DNA from: Arenicola marina
Taxonomy: Eukaryota > Annelida > Polychaeta > Arenicolidae
Assembly: GCA_964019135.1 (NCBI GenBank)
Contig: OZ025252.1
Coordinates: forward strand, 8,696,823-8,760,822
Direction: 5' to 3'
DNA: 64,000 nucleotides
A program made the position numbers and the translations under genes. Shown in pieces: positions 35,510 to 48,300 of the stretch. The notes under the pieces are model-generated. The model ran no database searches, had not been told where the DNA came from, and saw nothing but the letters and a program-made list of their open reading frames with translations. Every line of letters starts with the position of its first letter. Within the stretch, counting starts at the first letter, position 1.

Positions 35510-38500
35510 CCTTATATCCTTCAGTAATCACGCTGGAAATCATAATCCCACAAAGTATATACCGACATTGCCTTATATCCTTCAGTAATCACGCTGGAAA
35601 TCATAATCCCACAAAGTATATACCGACATTGCCTGATATCCTTCAGTAATCACGCTGGAAATCATAATCCCACAAAGTATATACCGACATTGCCTGATAT
35701 CCTTCAGTAATCACGCTGGAAATCATAATCTCACAAAGTATATACCGACAGTGCCTTATATCCTTCAGTAATCACGCTGGAAATCATAATCCCACAAAGT
35801 ATATACCGACATTGCCTTATATCCTTCAGTAATCACGCTGGAAATCATAATCCCACAAAGTATATACCGACATTGCCTTATATCCTTCAGTAATCACGCT
35901 GGAAATCATAATCCCACAAAGTATATACCGACATTGCCTTATATCCTTCAGTAATCACGCTGGAAATCATAGACCCACAAAGTATATACCGACATTGCCT
36001 TATATCCTTCAGTAATCACGCTGGAAATCATAATCCCACAAAGTATATACCGACATTGCCTTATATCCTTCAGTAATCACGCTGGAAATCATAATCCCAC
36101 AAAGTATATACCGACATTGCCTTATATCCTTCAGTAATCACGCTGGAAATCATAATCCCACAAAGTATATACCGACATTGCCTTATATCCTTCAGTAATC
36201 ACGCTGGAAATCATAATCCCACAAAGTATATACCGACATTGCCTTATATCCTTCAGTAATCACGCTGGAAATCATAATCCCACAAAGTATATACCGACAT
36301 TGCCTTATATCCTTCAGTAATCACGCTGGAAATCATAATCCCACAAAGTATATACCGACATTGCCTTATATCCTTCAGTAATCACGCTGGAAATCATAGA
36401 CCCACAAAGTATATACCGACATTGCCTTATATCCTTCAGTAATCACGCTGGAAATCATAATCCCACAAAGTATATACCGACATTGCCTTATATCCTTCAG
36501 TAATCACGCTGGAAATCATAATCCCACAAAGTATATACCGACATTGCCTTATATCCTTCAGTAATCACGCTGGAAATCATAATCCCACAAAGTATATAAC
36601 GACATTGCCTTATATCCTTCAGTAATCACGCTGGAAATCATAATCCCACAAAGTATATACCGACATTGCCTTATATCCTTCAGTAATCACGCTGGAAATC
36701 ATAATCCCACAAAGTATATACCGACATTGCCTTACATCCTTCAGTAATCACGCTGGAAATCATAATCTCACAAAGCATATACCGACATTGCCTTATATCC
36801 TTCAGTAATTACGCTGGAAATCATAATCCCACAAAGTATATACCGACATTGCCTTATATCCTTCAGTAATCACGCTGGAAATCATAATCTCACAAAGTAT
36901 ATACCGACATTGCCTTATATCCTTCAGTAATCACGCTGGAAATCATAGACCCACAAAGTATATACCGACATTGCCTTATATCCTTCAGTAATCACGCTGG
37001 AAATCATAATCCCACAAAGTATATACCGACATTGCCTTATATCCTTCAGTAATCACGCTGGAAATCATAATCCCACAAAGTATATACCGACATTGCCTTA
37101 TATCCTTCAGTAATCACGCTGGAAATCATAATCTCACAAAGTATATACCGACATTGCCTTATATCCTTCAGTAATCACGCTGGAAATCATAATCCCACAA
37201 AGTATATACCGACATTGCCTTATATCCTTCAGTAATCACGCTGGAAATCATAGACCCACAAAGTATATACCGACATTGCCTTATATCCTTCAGTAATCAC
37301 GCTGGAAATCATAATCCCATAAAGTATATACCGACATTGCCTTATATCCTTCAGTAATCACGCTGGAAATCATAATCCCACAAAGTATATACCGACATTG
37401 CCTTATATCCTTCAGTAATCACGCTGGAAATCATAATCTCACAAAGTATATACCGACATTGCCTTATATCCTTCAGTAATCACGCTGGAAATCATAATCC
37501 CACAAAGTATATACCGACATTGCCTTATATCCTTCAGTAATCACGCTGGAAATCATAATCCCACAAAGTATATACCGACATTGCCTTATATCCTTCAGTA
37601 ATCACGCTGGAAATCATAATCCCACAAAGTATATACCGACATTGCCTTATATCCTTCAGTAATCACGCTGGAAATCATAATCCCACAAAGTATATACCGA
37701 CATTGCCTTATATCCTTCAGTAATCACGCTGGAAATCATAATCCCACAAAGTATATACCGACATTGCCTTATATCCTTCAGTAATCACGCTGGAAATCAT
37801 AGACCCACAAAGTATATACCGACATTGCCTTATATCCTTCAGTAATCACGCTGGAAATCATAATCTCACAAAGTATATACCGACATTGCCTTATATCCTT
37901 CAGTAATCACGCTGGAAATCATAATCCCACAAAGTATATACCGACATTGCCTTATATCCTTCAGTAATCACGCTGGAAATCATAGACCCACAAAGTATAT
38001 ACCGACATTGCCTTATATCCTTCAGTAATCACGCTGGAAATCATAATCCCACAAAGTATATACCGACATTGCCTTATATCCTTCAGTAATCACGCTGGAA
38101 ATCATAATCCCACAAAGTATATACCGACATTGCCTTATATCCTTCAGTAATCACGCTGGAAATCATAATCCCACAAAGTATATACCGACATTGCCTTATA
38201 TCCTTCAGTAATCACGCTGGAAATCATAATCCCACAAAGTATATACCGACATTGCCTTATATCCTTCAGTAATCACGCTGGAAATCATAGACCCACAAAG
38301 TATATACCGACATTGCCTTATATCCTTCAGTAATCACGCTGGAAATCATAATCCCACAAAGTATATACTGACATTGCCTTATATCCTTCAGTAATCACGC
38401 TGGAAATCATAATCCCACAAAGTATATACCGACATTGCCTTATATCCTTCAGTAATCACGCTGGAAATCATAATCCCACAAAGTATATAACGACATTGCC

Positions 38501-40008
38501 TTATATCCTTCAGTAATCACGCTGGAAATCATAATCCCACAAAGTATATACCGACATTGCCTTATATCCTTCAGTAATCACGCTGGAAATCATAATCCCA
38601 CAAAGTATATACCGACATTGCCTTACATCCTTCAGTAATCACGCTGGAAATCATAATCTCACAAAGCATATACCGACATTGCCTTATATCCTTCAGTAAT
38701 TACGCTGGAAATCATAATCCCACAAAGTATATACCGACATTGCCTTATATCCTTCAGTAATCACGCTGGAAATCATAATATCACAAAGTATATACCGACA
38801 TTGCCTTATATCCTTCAGTAATCACGCTGGAAATCATAGACCCACAAAGTATATACCGACATTGCCTTATATCCTTCAGTAATCACGCTGGAAATCATAA
38901 TCCCACAAAGTATATACCGACATTGCCTTATATCCTTCAGTAATCACGCTGGAAATCATAATCCCACAAAGTATATACCGACATTGCCTTATATCCTTCA
39001 GTAATCACGCTGGAAATCATAATCTCACAAAGTATATACCGACATTGCCTTATATCCTTCAGTAATCACGCTGGAAATCATAATCCCACAAAGTATATAC
39101 CGACATTGCCTTATATCCTTCAGTAATCACGCTGGAAATCATAGACCCACAAAGTATATACCGACATTGCCTTATATCCTTCAGTAATCACGCTGGAAAT
39201 CATAATCCCACAAAGTATATACCGACATTGCCTTATATCCTTCAGTAATCACGCTGGAAATCATAATCCCACAAAGTATATACCGACATTGCCTTATATC
39301 CTTCAGTAATCACGCTGGAAATCATAATCTCACAAAGTATATACCGACATTGCCTTATATCCTTCAGTAATCACGCTGGAAATCATAATCCCACAAAGTA
39401 TATACCGACATTGCCTTATATCCTTCAGTAATCACGCTGGAAATCATAATCCCACAAAGTATATACCGACATTGCCTTATATCCTTCAGTAATCACGCTG
39501 GAAATCATAATCCCACAAAGTATATACCGACATTGCCTTATATCCTTCAGTAATCACGCTGGAAATCATAATCCCACAAAGTATATACCGACATTGCCTT
39601 ATATCCTTCAGTAATCACGCTGGAAATCATAATCCCACAAAGTATATACCGACATTGCCTTATATCCTTCAGTAATCACGCTGGAAATCATAGACCCACA
39701 AAGTATATACCGACATTGCCTTATATCCTTCAGTAATCACGCTGGAAATCATAATCCCACAAAGTATATACCGACATTGCCTTATATCCTTCAGTAATCA
39801 CGCTGGAAATCATAATCCCACAAAGTATATACCGACATTGCCTTATATCCTTCAGTAATCACGCTGGAAATCATAGACCCACAAAGTATATACCGACATT
39901 GCCTTATATCCTTCAGTAATCACGCTGGAAATCATAATCCCACAAAGTATATACCGACATTGCCTTATATCCTTCAGTAATCACGCTGGAAATCATAATC
40001 CCACAAAG
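35510..40008. repeat. 61-bp minisatellite array, about 74 units
   Basis: Units containing CCTTATATCCTTCAGTAATC repeat every 61 bp with almost no length change. Rare variants (CATAGACCC, TATATAACGAC, CAAAGCATATACC, CAGTAATTACG) recur at a constant offset of 1891 bp (31 units), showing two nearly identical higher-order copies covering the right two thirds. Most units contain TAATCC, a K50 homeodomain-type site. Confidence 0.98.
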
Positions 40009-40351
40009 CTCATTTTGCAAAGCGTATCCTATCCATCAACAATGCACGTCGTGTGCCTGGTTTTCAGACACCATCGCAACATCGCTGCATATCATATCCT
40101 TTTAGTTTCCAATAATTCGCACGATTGCATCACCTCGGGCGGAAGAATATGACAACTGACTCGCACTTGATGTAGCGCCTTGCAAAGAGATTTTTAAAAG
40201 ATCAGAGAATACCCGTGAAACAGAGCATTATCTAACATGCTGGCGCCTCGTACATTCTTTATGTTCTGTTACATGACCATTCTCCTTTACGTAATTTATT
40301 TCACTGGAGCGAATTTAACCGTTGATTTGTTCATTATAACATACTACATAC

Positions 40352-40375
40352 GGGGCAGATTATTGACCCAAAGAG
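40352..40375 (+). repeat. Isolated fragment resembling the 55-bp repeat
   Basis: GGGGCAGAT, then a TAT insert, then TGACCCAAAGAG. Without the three inserted bases this equals a 21-bp stretch of the array at 1-7473, which lies 33 kb away. It is probably a relic or a progenitor segment of that minisatellite. Confidence 0.5.
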
Positions 40376-41027
40376 TAATGTTTACTCGTTGAGCATGGTC
40401 ATGAAGCAAAAAAGCAAGGAATCAACGGGACGTTGACGACGGGGCAAACAATCTGGCTAGCAGGACTGGCGGCGAGAGGAGCGATAAATAAGGTTGTTTC
40501 CTTGGTTGGTTGGTTGGGCATGAGCGATAAAATCGGACAATATATGGAGCGATCGGCGGCTATTCCAAGAATTAAATCCCAGGAGTCAGTTTCCCCATAG
40601 ACTCATCATGAGCGAACGAGCGAGAGGGTACAATGGAACGTCCAGGTACCCCAACGAAGCAGGCCGTGTCAAATCTGAGTACAGGTATTTTAGTTTATCT
40701 CTACAAAGTAGCGCAAAAATTGTAGCACTAGCTGATGCAACTTGCGTATTTTTTTTTCGATTTTTTAATGCACCGGATGTGACGTCATCGTGACGCCACC
40801 TAAAGCGTATCTAAAACAATTCAGATTTCACAGAAACTATTCTCATTCATATTTCTATGACCACCTAGAGTCCCAGAGCGATATCTTTAACTTATATGGG
40901 TCAAAGCAAAGCAAAACTGTTCAAGGTAATTTTTGGCGTTTTTCAAAAAACTTAAAACGTCATTTTACTCAAATATGAGTATGACGCAAACGCGCTCTTA
41001 GTTTTTTTTCACAAATCGCTGCTACCT

Positions 41028-41040
41028 TGACCTTTGACCT
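41028..41040 (-). promoter_or_regulatory. DR1 nuclear-receptor-type element
   Basis: TGACCTTTGACCT is a perfect DR1 read on the minus strand. Its setting looks like an old dispersed repeat, so it may be a sequence the repeat brought in rather than an active element. Confidence 0.3.
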
Positions 41041-41339
41041 ACATTTGCCAAACTTGGATTAGCGATTTGACCAATCCACCCTTTGGCGAAGACTAATGAC
41101 CGTAGCTGTCGAATTACGACCCCTATCGTCGGTACAACCAGACAAACAAATCCACAAACATCCTGACAAAAATAGAGAGTGGTAAAAGGTAAAACATTAA
41201 AAAAAATTGCCCAAATAAACGTGCTCGAAAGTGACATTACCATACCAAGTACTTAATAGTAACATATATGGTGCTCAAATTCGTGAAACATTACCTCGGC
41301 ACCAGCAAATCCTGCGCTCCCATATTCAGTGTAAGTGTG

Positions 41340-41887
41340 TGTAACGCCAACATGTGCGAGCATTACGCACACATCTACAGCTGCGTAAAGTCCATCGCAA
41401 ACACGTGCGAGCATTACGCACACATCTACAGCTGCGTAAAGTCCATCGCCAATATGCGCGAGCATTACGCACACAACTACAGCTGCTTAAAGTCCATCGC
41501 CAACATGTGCGAGGATTACGCACACAACTACAGCTGCTTAAAGTCCATCGCCAACATGTGCGAGCATTACGCACACAACTACAGCTGCTTAAAGTCCATC
41601 GCCAACATGTGCGATCATTACGCACACAACTACAGCTGCTTAAAGTCCATCGCCAACATGTGCGATCATTACGCACACAACTACAGCTGCTTAAAGTCCA
41701 TCGCCAACATGTGCGAGCATTACGCACACATCTACAGCTGCGTAAAGTCCATCGCCAACATGTGCGAGCATTACGCACACAACTACAGCTGCCTAAAGTC
41801 AATTGTCAAAAAGTGCGGAATTTGTGCGAGAGTTACACTCATAGAAGTTTAACTGCAGCTGTTGCAACTCCATCGCCGATATGCGCA
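41340..41887. repeat. 51-bp minisatellite array, about 10 units
   Basis: Units contain CAACATGTGCGAGCATTACG and CTACAGCTGC every 51 bp, with a decayed final unit reaching about 41887. Because 51 is divisible by three, a 194-codon plus-strand frame (41268-41852) and minus-strand frames stay open. The plus frame reads as a 17-residue repeat with two Cys per unit. With open frames on both strands and no flanking gene structure, I treat it as non-coding. Each unit carries a CAGCTG E-box. Confidence 0.95.
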
Positions 41888-42696
41888 GTCAATTGACAGC
41901 TGAGCAGTGAGCCAGCACTTATTACAGGTGTCTTAACACTGTGACCGATTGCCAATGAAAGCTCCACCGACTGCCGCCTGCACTTGTTGGCATGACATCG
42001 AAGGTGGTCAGGGCCATGTCGCGGTATACCACATGCCATACTTAGCCCGCAATAACCCGGGTGCACTATAGTATATACATAATATATATATATATATATA
42101 TATCACTCTCTTTAGACAGCCATAAAGATATATCTCCGACGCACGAGAGGCAATCATCCTCTTTCCATGCAATCAGAAGGCGTGAGTCCAGGTACGGGAA
42201 GAGGGGCCGGGGAAGGAGAGAAGGGATTGGCGGTGGAGAGGAGGAGGGGGAGGAGGAGGATGGTGGGAGTAGGGTCTTGGCAGACAGGCCCAGTCGGTGG
42301 CCGCAGCCCACCGGTCCCACGCTGAACCGATGCTTGATTGCTCAGGCACACCGCAGGCTTCACCCCGAAGGCTGCACACCTGACATCAGCTTGTTACTTA
42401 CTGCCGAGGGGAGTGACGTAGTTCTGACACCGTCCATGGTGGTCGCTAATATACATAACATACAGATCCACGTGCCGTGTCGGTGTGTGTGTGCATGTGT
42501 GCGTGCGGAACTAAAACACGCCGACCGACTGAACTTGACTTATGGATGCTCTTAACATTTGTTGGGCGACCACGTCGGTGTGAACTGCACAACCTACGGT
42601 CCCGATAAAAGAACACAAAACAACGGAAAGGAGTTATAACAACCAACAAACAACAAACAAAAGAGTGTAGAAGGTGCAGGAACGCGTTCTAGTTAC
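41888..42696. other. Unique DNA, no gene seen; AT microsatellite
   Basis: Includes an AT dinucleotide run (about 42083-42103), a purine-rich block (about 42190-42270) and a GT-rich patch (about 42480-42510). If the exon at 42697-43136 belongs to a minus-strand gene, this would be its downstream intron or 3' flank. I could not identify a further exon. Confidence 0.5.
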
Positions 42697-43136
42697 CTAC
42701 ATCCTCAGCCAACACGCTGGTGAACACCTGGTCCATCTCCTGCATCAGCTGCTCCATCAGTAGCGAGCTGCGGCTGCTGGGACGACTCCCGCCGCCCCGC
42801 GCCCAGGCCGTGGCGCCGCCTGTCGGTCGAGATAGAAAGGTGCCTCGGACGGAGGTGCTGTCCCCTGACGGCCGGTTTTGGCGGTGAGCGTCCCGATGGC
42901 GTGACGTGGGCGGCGAGGAGGTGGACGAGGACGAGGACCAGGCCGCGGTTGCGGGCGTTGAAGGCAGGGTGAATGCGGACGTGGCTGCGGGCGTGGCTGC
43001 GGGCGTGGCTGCGGGCGTGGCTGCGGGCGTGAGCGGGGTCGAGGCCGGCGCCTCGTGGGCGGATTGTGGAGGGGAGCTCTCCGCAAAACTGCGGTTGACA
43101 TTGCGCGCCACCTTTCGGAGTTCTTCCTCGGAGGCC
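42697..43136 (-). CDS. Probable coding exon of unidentified protein
   Basis: A minus-strand open frame of about 146 codons. It begins after a strong splice acceptor (pyrimidine-rich TTTCTCCAACAG, exon from 43136). It ends either at a donor TAG|GTAACT (exon end 42697) or at an in-frame TAG a few codons further on, at about 42689. The boundaries imply an exon of 440 bp with a phase-2 entry and phase-1 exit. The peptide opens with a charged helix-like segment (EEELRKVARNVNRSF), continues with a Pro/Ser/Thr/Ala-rich disordered linker containing four TPAA units encoded by a 12-bp repeat (about 42979-43036), and closes with an amphipathic helix (MEQLMQEMDQVFTSVL). The ATG at 43156 lies inside the acceptor tract, so it is probably not the true start. 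I do not recognise the family. It is the most gene-like feature in the window; a spurious frame in GC-rich DNA remains possible. Confidence 0.5.
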
Positions 43137-45321
43137 CTGTTGGAGAAACAAGACAAATGGTTGATTAGGCCACGTCAATATTTCTTAGTGCGCCCCCCCC
43201 CCCCCACACACAGGCAGCCCGGTACGTATAACAGGTATATGGCACAGACACAGTCTTGGGCGGTGGCAGGCAGCAACCAGCGAGGATGGCACACCCCCCA
43301 CAACTCTGGAACTGGAGCAGTCAAAGCGACCTATAGACCCTTCTTAATATTATCTCATGAATAATCCAGAACGAGGCTACGATGGCAGCGGTCCTACTGC
43401 ATGCGGGGCTATAACATGGCGACTGCCACTAACCTCTCGGGTGTTTCGCATAATCCGTCGGTTACACAGAGCGATCGTGACTTTTTATCGTTCCTGGCTA
43501 TATATTTACATTTGTTGAAGAATATGTCACAAAGTGTAGTAAATCGTCAGGACATAACCACACCAGCAAAGGCTAGTTCAACGTTTAAAGTTCAAAGTTT
43601 ATATCCATAACATGAGAGGCAAGATTGTTTCTTTACGAAACTGTCATGAAAGCAAGTCCTGGCGTATTCCAAGCTTCCCAAGATACCGTTCAGTACACGT
43701 GCCTGGCATTTGAAAAAGTACACTGAGGCTGATGACAACAGCATGATCCAGAAGCTTGTAATGGAACATCTAAAATCTGGGGGTCACTCCACGAATCGTC
43801 CAGCTATGGCTAATAAATAAATCGGGTTGAGACGATAAAGTGCACTTGATCAATTAATATTCGAATTAAAAATATTACTATTGCAGCAATAATAATGCTT
43901 CGTGTTACATTATAATTGAATTAATTATTATCGTTCAAGCAGTGGATGCCGGTTGTAGGCATATATTGCAGGAGTCTTTGCAACCTGAAGATGCCGGGCT
44001 GACGGTTCGAGCCACATGGTAATTAGAAACGCCTGTAACAAACGATTATCATACCATTGTCAAAGTCCAAAACACCCAATGACGATTTATTTTCTCATCA
44101 ATTCAATGTCTTTGTCCTCTTCAGCCAAGTTTGACTGAGGTTCTTGTATTTCTTTCCGGGGAATTGCTTTTCATTTGCACCTGTGTCAGATTTCTTCTAT
44201 CACTTGAGGCTTCTCTTGGACAGCTTCAGTGGTATATGTGTCGGATGTGTATGTATGTGGGTCCTACAATGTCATGAGAAACACACCTAATCATGTTTTG
44301 CTTACAGCACGATTTCTTTTTCTAGCTCCCATATGTTATATAGTGAGTAAGAATATATGCGGACGATATAAACCACGTAATTCACTCTATTATGCACCCA
44401 AACTTGACGTGAGTCTGGAGGGAACACCACGTCTTTCTTAAAGCGCTCCAATTAAATTCGTCTTTGCTAAATTGCTCCCAGCACATCAGTGCTAGTTGTA
44501 ATCTGTCAGAAAAAGGAATAGTAAATACATGCAGAATTACATGTATTAACATATCCCCACCAGAGTACTCGATGGGGTAACCCCCCAAAAAAGAGATGGC
44601 CCCAGAGGTGACTGTATGGAGGTGGAGACTGCCCCATTAATTTGAGATAAGGCCAACTGACACATAGGACACGCCATTAAATTATGTGTTTCTCATTTAG
44701 TTTTAACCACTTTAAATAATCAAATAATGATTGAACTTCTTCATTTAGCTCTTTTCAAGCTACTGAGTTGTTGTTGTTGAGTCAATCCATGCGTCATACC
44801 TGACTAGTGTCAAGGGTAAAAAAACAAATCTATCACACAAAGCCAAGAAACAAAATTGTGACTATCATTGGCGTTAGGCAAGGCGGGATCTGGAAGGGCC
44901 ATCTGGTTTCAATGTCATCTTCACTAGACCATGCAATATCCAGATTCGATACCGGTAGGCCTTGCCAAGCGACGACGTGTTACTGGTAGTGACTGTAATG
45001 TAGGGTCAGTGTTGTAGTCTAAGTAAACTAAATTTTAGGCGATACATTCGACTTCAAATAGCAGTGGCAATAAGTGAACGAATACCTAAAAATTAGGCCC
45101 AACATCACTTCGGATTATTACCATCCATTCTTGGCGTTTTTTTTGTCCTTGAGCAATTGGTGGAAGCTGTTTTCAGCTGCCATTAACACAGTAGGGAACA
45201 CATCAGTGCGCCATGTTGCCACCAACGCTTCGCGTTGCTGCGCGGGCAGCCTCGTTCTGGTGCCGCATGCATAAATTTTGAGAAGGGCCTATAGCCGCTG
45301 AGGAAGTTTCATTGCATCTAA
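43137..45321. other. AT-rich unique DNA, possible intron; no firm gene
   Basis: Contains a poly-C run (about 43191-43205), an AT-rich block (about 43850-43945) and several short frames. A minus-strand segment at about 44400-44500 follows an acceptor-like CCTTTTTCTGACAG and stays open for about 40 codons, but it has no donor or recognisable motif. If the 42697-43136 exon is real, this would be its upstream intron(s). Confidence 0.45.
43650..43820 (+). CDS. Possible C-terminal coding fragment, unrecognised
   Basis: An open plus-strand frame of 56 codons ends in TAA at 43818-43820, directly overlapping AATAAATAAA. It reads as a soluble, protein-like peptide (for example FSTRAWHLKKYTEADD, then SMIQKLVMEHL). 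It is closed upstream by TGA at 43647 and has no ATG in a good position, so it would have to be a last exon or a gene remnant. I see no strong acceptor. A frame of this length is not rare by chance in this composition, so confidence is low. Confidence 0.2.
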   Translation, partial: KQVLAYSKLPKIPFSTRAWHLKKYTEADDNSMIQKLVMEHLKSGGHSTNRPAMANK

Positions 45322-48300
45322 TTATAACATATTCCCTGTTTGTCCGCCCCATATTACAACATGTTTCCAGTTTGTCCGCCCCATATTACAACATATTTCC
45401 AGTTTGTCCGCCACATATTACAACATATTTCCAGTTTGTCCGCCCCAAATTACAACATGTTTCCAGTTTGTCCGCCCCATATTACAACATGTTTGCAGTT
45501 TGTCCGCCACATATTACAACATATTTCCAGTTTGTCCGCCACATATTACAACATATTTCCAGTTTGTCCGCCACATATTACAACATGTTCCCTGTTTGTC
45601 CGCCCCATATTACAACATGTCCCCAGTTTGTCCGCCCCATATTACAACATGTTCCCTGTTTGTCCGCCCCATATTACAACATGTTCCCTGTTTGTCCGCC
45701 CCATATTACATGTTTCCAGTTTGTCCGCCCCATATTACAACATGTTCCCTGTTTGTCCGCCCCATATTACAACATGTTTGCAGTTTGTCCGCCCCATATT
45801 ACAACATGTTCCCTGTTTGTCCGCCCCATATTACAACATGTTTCGAGTTTGTCCGCCCCATATTACAACATATTTCCAGTTTGTCCGCCCCATATTACAA
45901 CATGTTTCGAGTTTGTCCCCCCCCATATTACAACATATTTCCAGTTTGTCCACCCTATATTACAACATGTTCCTAGTTTGTCCGCCCCAAATTACAACAT
46001 GGTTCCAGTTTGTCCGCCCCATATTACAACATATTTCCAGTTTGTCCGCCCCTATTTCAAGTTCCCTGTTTGTCCGCCCCATATTACAACATGTTTCCAG
46101 TTTGTCCGCCCATATTACAAGTTCCCTGTTTGTCCGCCCCATATTACAACATATTTCCAGTTTGTCCGCCCCATATTACAACATGTTTCCAGTTTGTCCG
46201 CCCTATATTACAACATGTCCCCAGTTTGTCCGCCCCAGATTACAACATGCTTCCAGTTTGTCCGCCCCATATTACAACATGTCCCCAGTTTGTCCGCCCC
46301 ATATTACAACATGTTTCCAGTTTGTCCGCCCCATATTACAACATGTTTCCAGTTTGTCCGCCCCATATTACAACATGTTTCCAGTTTGTCCGCCCCATAT
46401 TGCAACATGTCCCCAGTTTGTCCGCCCCATATTACAACATGTTTCCAGTTTGTCCGCCCCATATTACAACATGTTTCCAGTTTGTCCGCCCCATATTACA
46501 ACATGTTTCCAGTTTGTCCGCCCCATATTACAACATGTTTCCAGTTTGTCCGCCCCATATTGCAACATGTCCCCAGTTTGTCCGCCCCATATTACAACAT
46601 GTTTCCAGTTTGTCCGCCCCATATTACAACATGTCCCCAGTTTGTCCGCCCCATATTACAACATGTTTCCAGTTTGTCCGCCCCATATTACAACATGTCC
46701 CCAGTTTGTCCGCCCCATATTACAACATGCTTCCAGTTTGTCCGCCCCATATTACAACACGTTTGCAGTTTGGCCGCCCCTATTACAAGTTCCCTGTTTG
46801 TCCGCCCCATATTACAACATGTTTCCAGTTTGTCCGCCCCATATTACAACATGTTTCCAGTTTGTCCGCCCCATATTACAACATGTTTCCAGTTTGTCCG
46901 CCCCAAATTACAACATGTTTCCAGTTTGTCGGCCCCATATTACAACACGTCCCCAGTTTTGTCCGCCCCATATTACAACATATTTCCAGTTTGTCCGCCC
47001 CACATTACAACATGTCTCCAGTTTGTCCGCCCCATATTACAACATATTCCTAGTTTGTCCGCCCCATATTACAACATGTTCCCTGTTTGTCCGCCCCATA
47101 TTACAACATGTTTCCAGTTTGTCCGCCCCTATTTCAAGTTCCCTGTTTGTCCGCCCCATATTACAACATGTTTCCAGTTTGTCCGCCCATATTACAAGTT
47201 CCCTGTTTGTCCGCCGCATAATACAACATGTTTCCAGTTTGTCCGCCCCATATTACAACATGTTTCCAGTTTGTCCGCCCTATATTACAACATGTCCCCA
47301 GTTTGTCCGCCCCATATTACAACACGCTTCCAGTTTGTCCGCCCCATATTACAACATGTCCCCAGTTTGTCCGCCCCATAGTACAACATGTTTCCAGTTT
47401 GTCCGCCCCATATTACATGTTTCCAGTTTGTCCGCCCATATTACAAGTTCCCTGTTTGTCCGCCGCATATTACAACATGTTTCCAGTTTGTCCGCCCCAT
47501 ATTACAACATGTTTCCAGTTTGTCCGCCCTATATTACAACATGTCCCCAGTTTGTCCGCCCCATATTACAACACGCTTCCAGTTTGTCCGCCCCATATTA
47601 CAACATGTCCCCAGTTTGTCCGCCCCATAGTACAACATATTTCCAGTTTGTCCGCCCCATATTACATGTTTCCAGTTTGTCCGCCCCATATTACAACATG
47701 TTTCCAGTTTGTCCGCCCCATATTACAACATGTCCCCAGTTTGTCCGCCCCATATTACAACATGTTTCCAGTTTGTCCGCCCCATATTACAACATGTCCC
47801 CAGTTTGTCCGCCCCATATTACAAGATGCTTCCAGTTTGTCCGCCCCATGTTACAACATGTTTCCAGTTTGTCCGCCCCATATTACAACATGTTTCCAGT
47901 TTGTCCGCCCCATATTACAACATGTCCCCAGTTTGTCCGCCCTATATTACATGTTTCCAGTTTGTCCGCCCCATATTACAACATGTCCCCAGTTTGTCCG
48001 CCCCATATTATAACATGCTTCCAGTTTGTCCGCCCCATATTACAACATGTTTCCAGTTTGTCCGCCCCATATTACAACATGTTTCCAGTTTGTCCGCCCC
48101 ATATTACAACATGTTTCCAGTTTGTCCGCCCCATATTACAACATGTCCCCAGTTTGTCCGCCCCATATTACATGTTTCCAGTTTGTCCGCCCCATATTAC
48201 AACATGTCCCCAGTTTGTCCGCCCCATATTATAACATGCTTCCAGTTTGTCCGCCCCATATTACAACATGTTTCCAGTTTGTCCGCCCCATATTACAACA

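Larger units (their letters stand above)
40009..41339. other. AT-richer unique DNA with probable transposon relic
   Basis: No convincing gene. Two adjacent small plus-strand frames (40608-40793 and 40790-40978) have no recognisable domain. The part around 40920-41200, with T-runs, TTGACCTTTGACC and ACAACCAGACAAACAAA words, resembles the style of dispersed repeats common in marine animal genomes. I cannot name a family. A TTGG microsatellite lies near 40501-40518. Confidence 0.4.

Noticed and set aside
41268-41852. 194-codon frame with 17-residue two-cysteine repeats, possible secreted repeat protein
   Set aside because: No signal peptide; the minus strand is equally open, and the repeat is a 51-bp minisatellite with a decayed last unit.
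44090-44300. Minus-strand Glu/Lys/Gln-rich stretch resembling a protein C-terminus
   Set aside because: It has in-frame stops, no start and no splice signals; purine-rich DNA reads this way by composition alone.
45340-48234. 964-codon plus-strand Cys/Pro-rich frame
   Set aside because: Product of the 32-bp tandem repeat; several other long frames overlap it.
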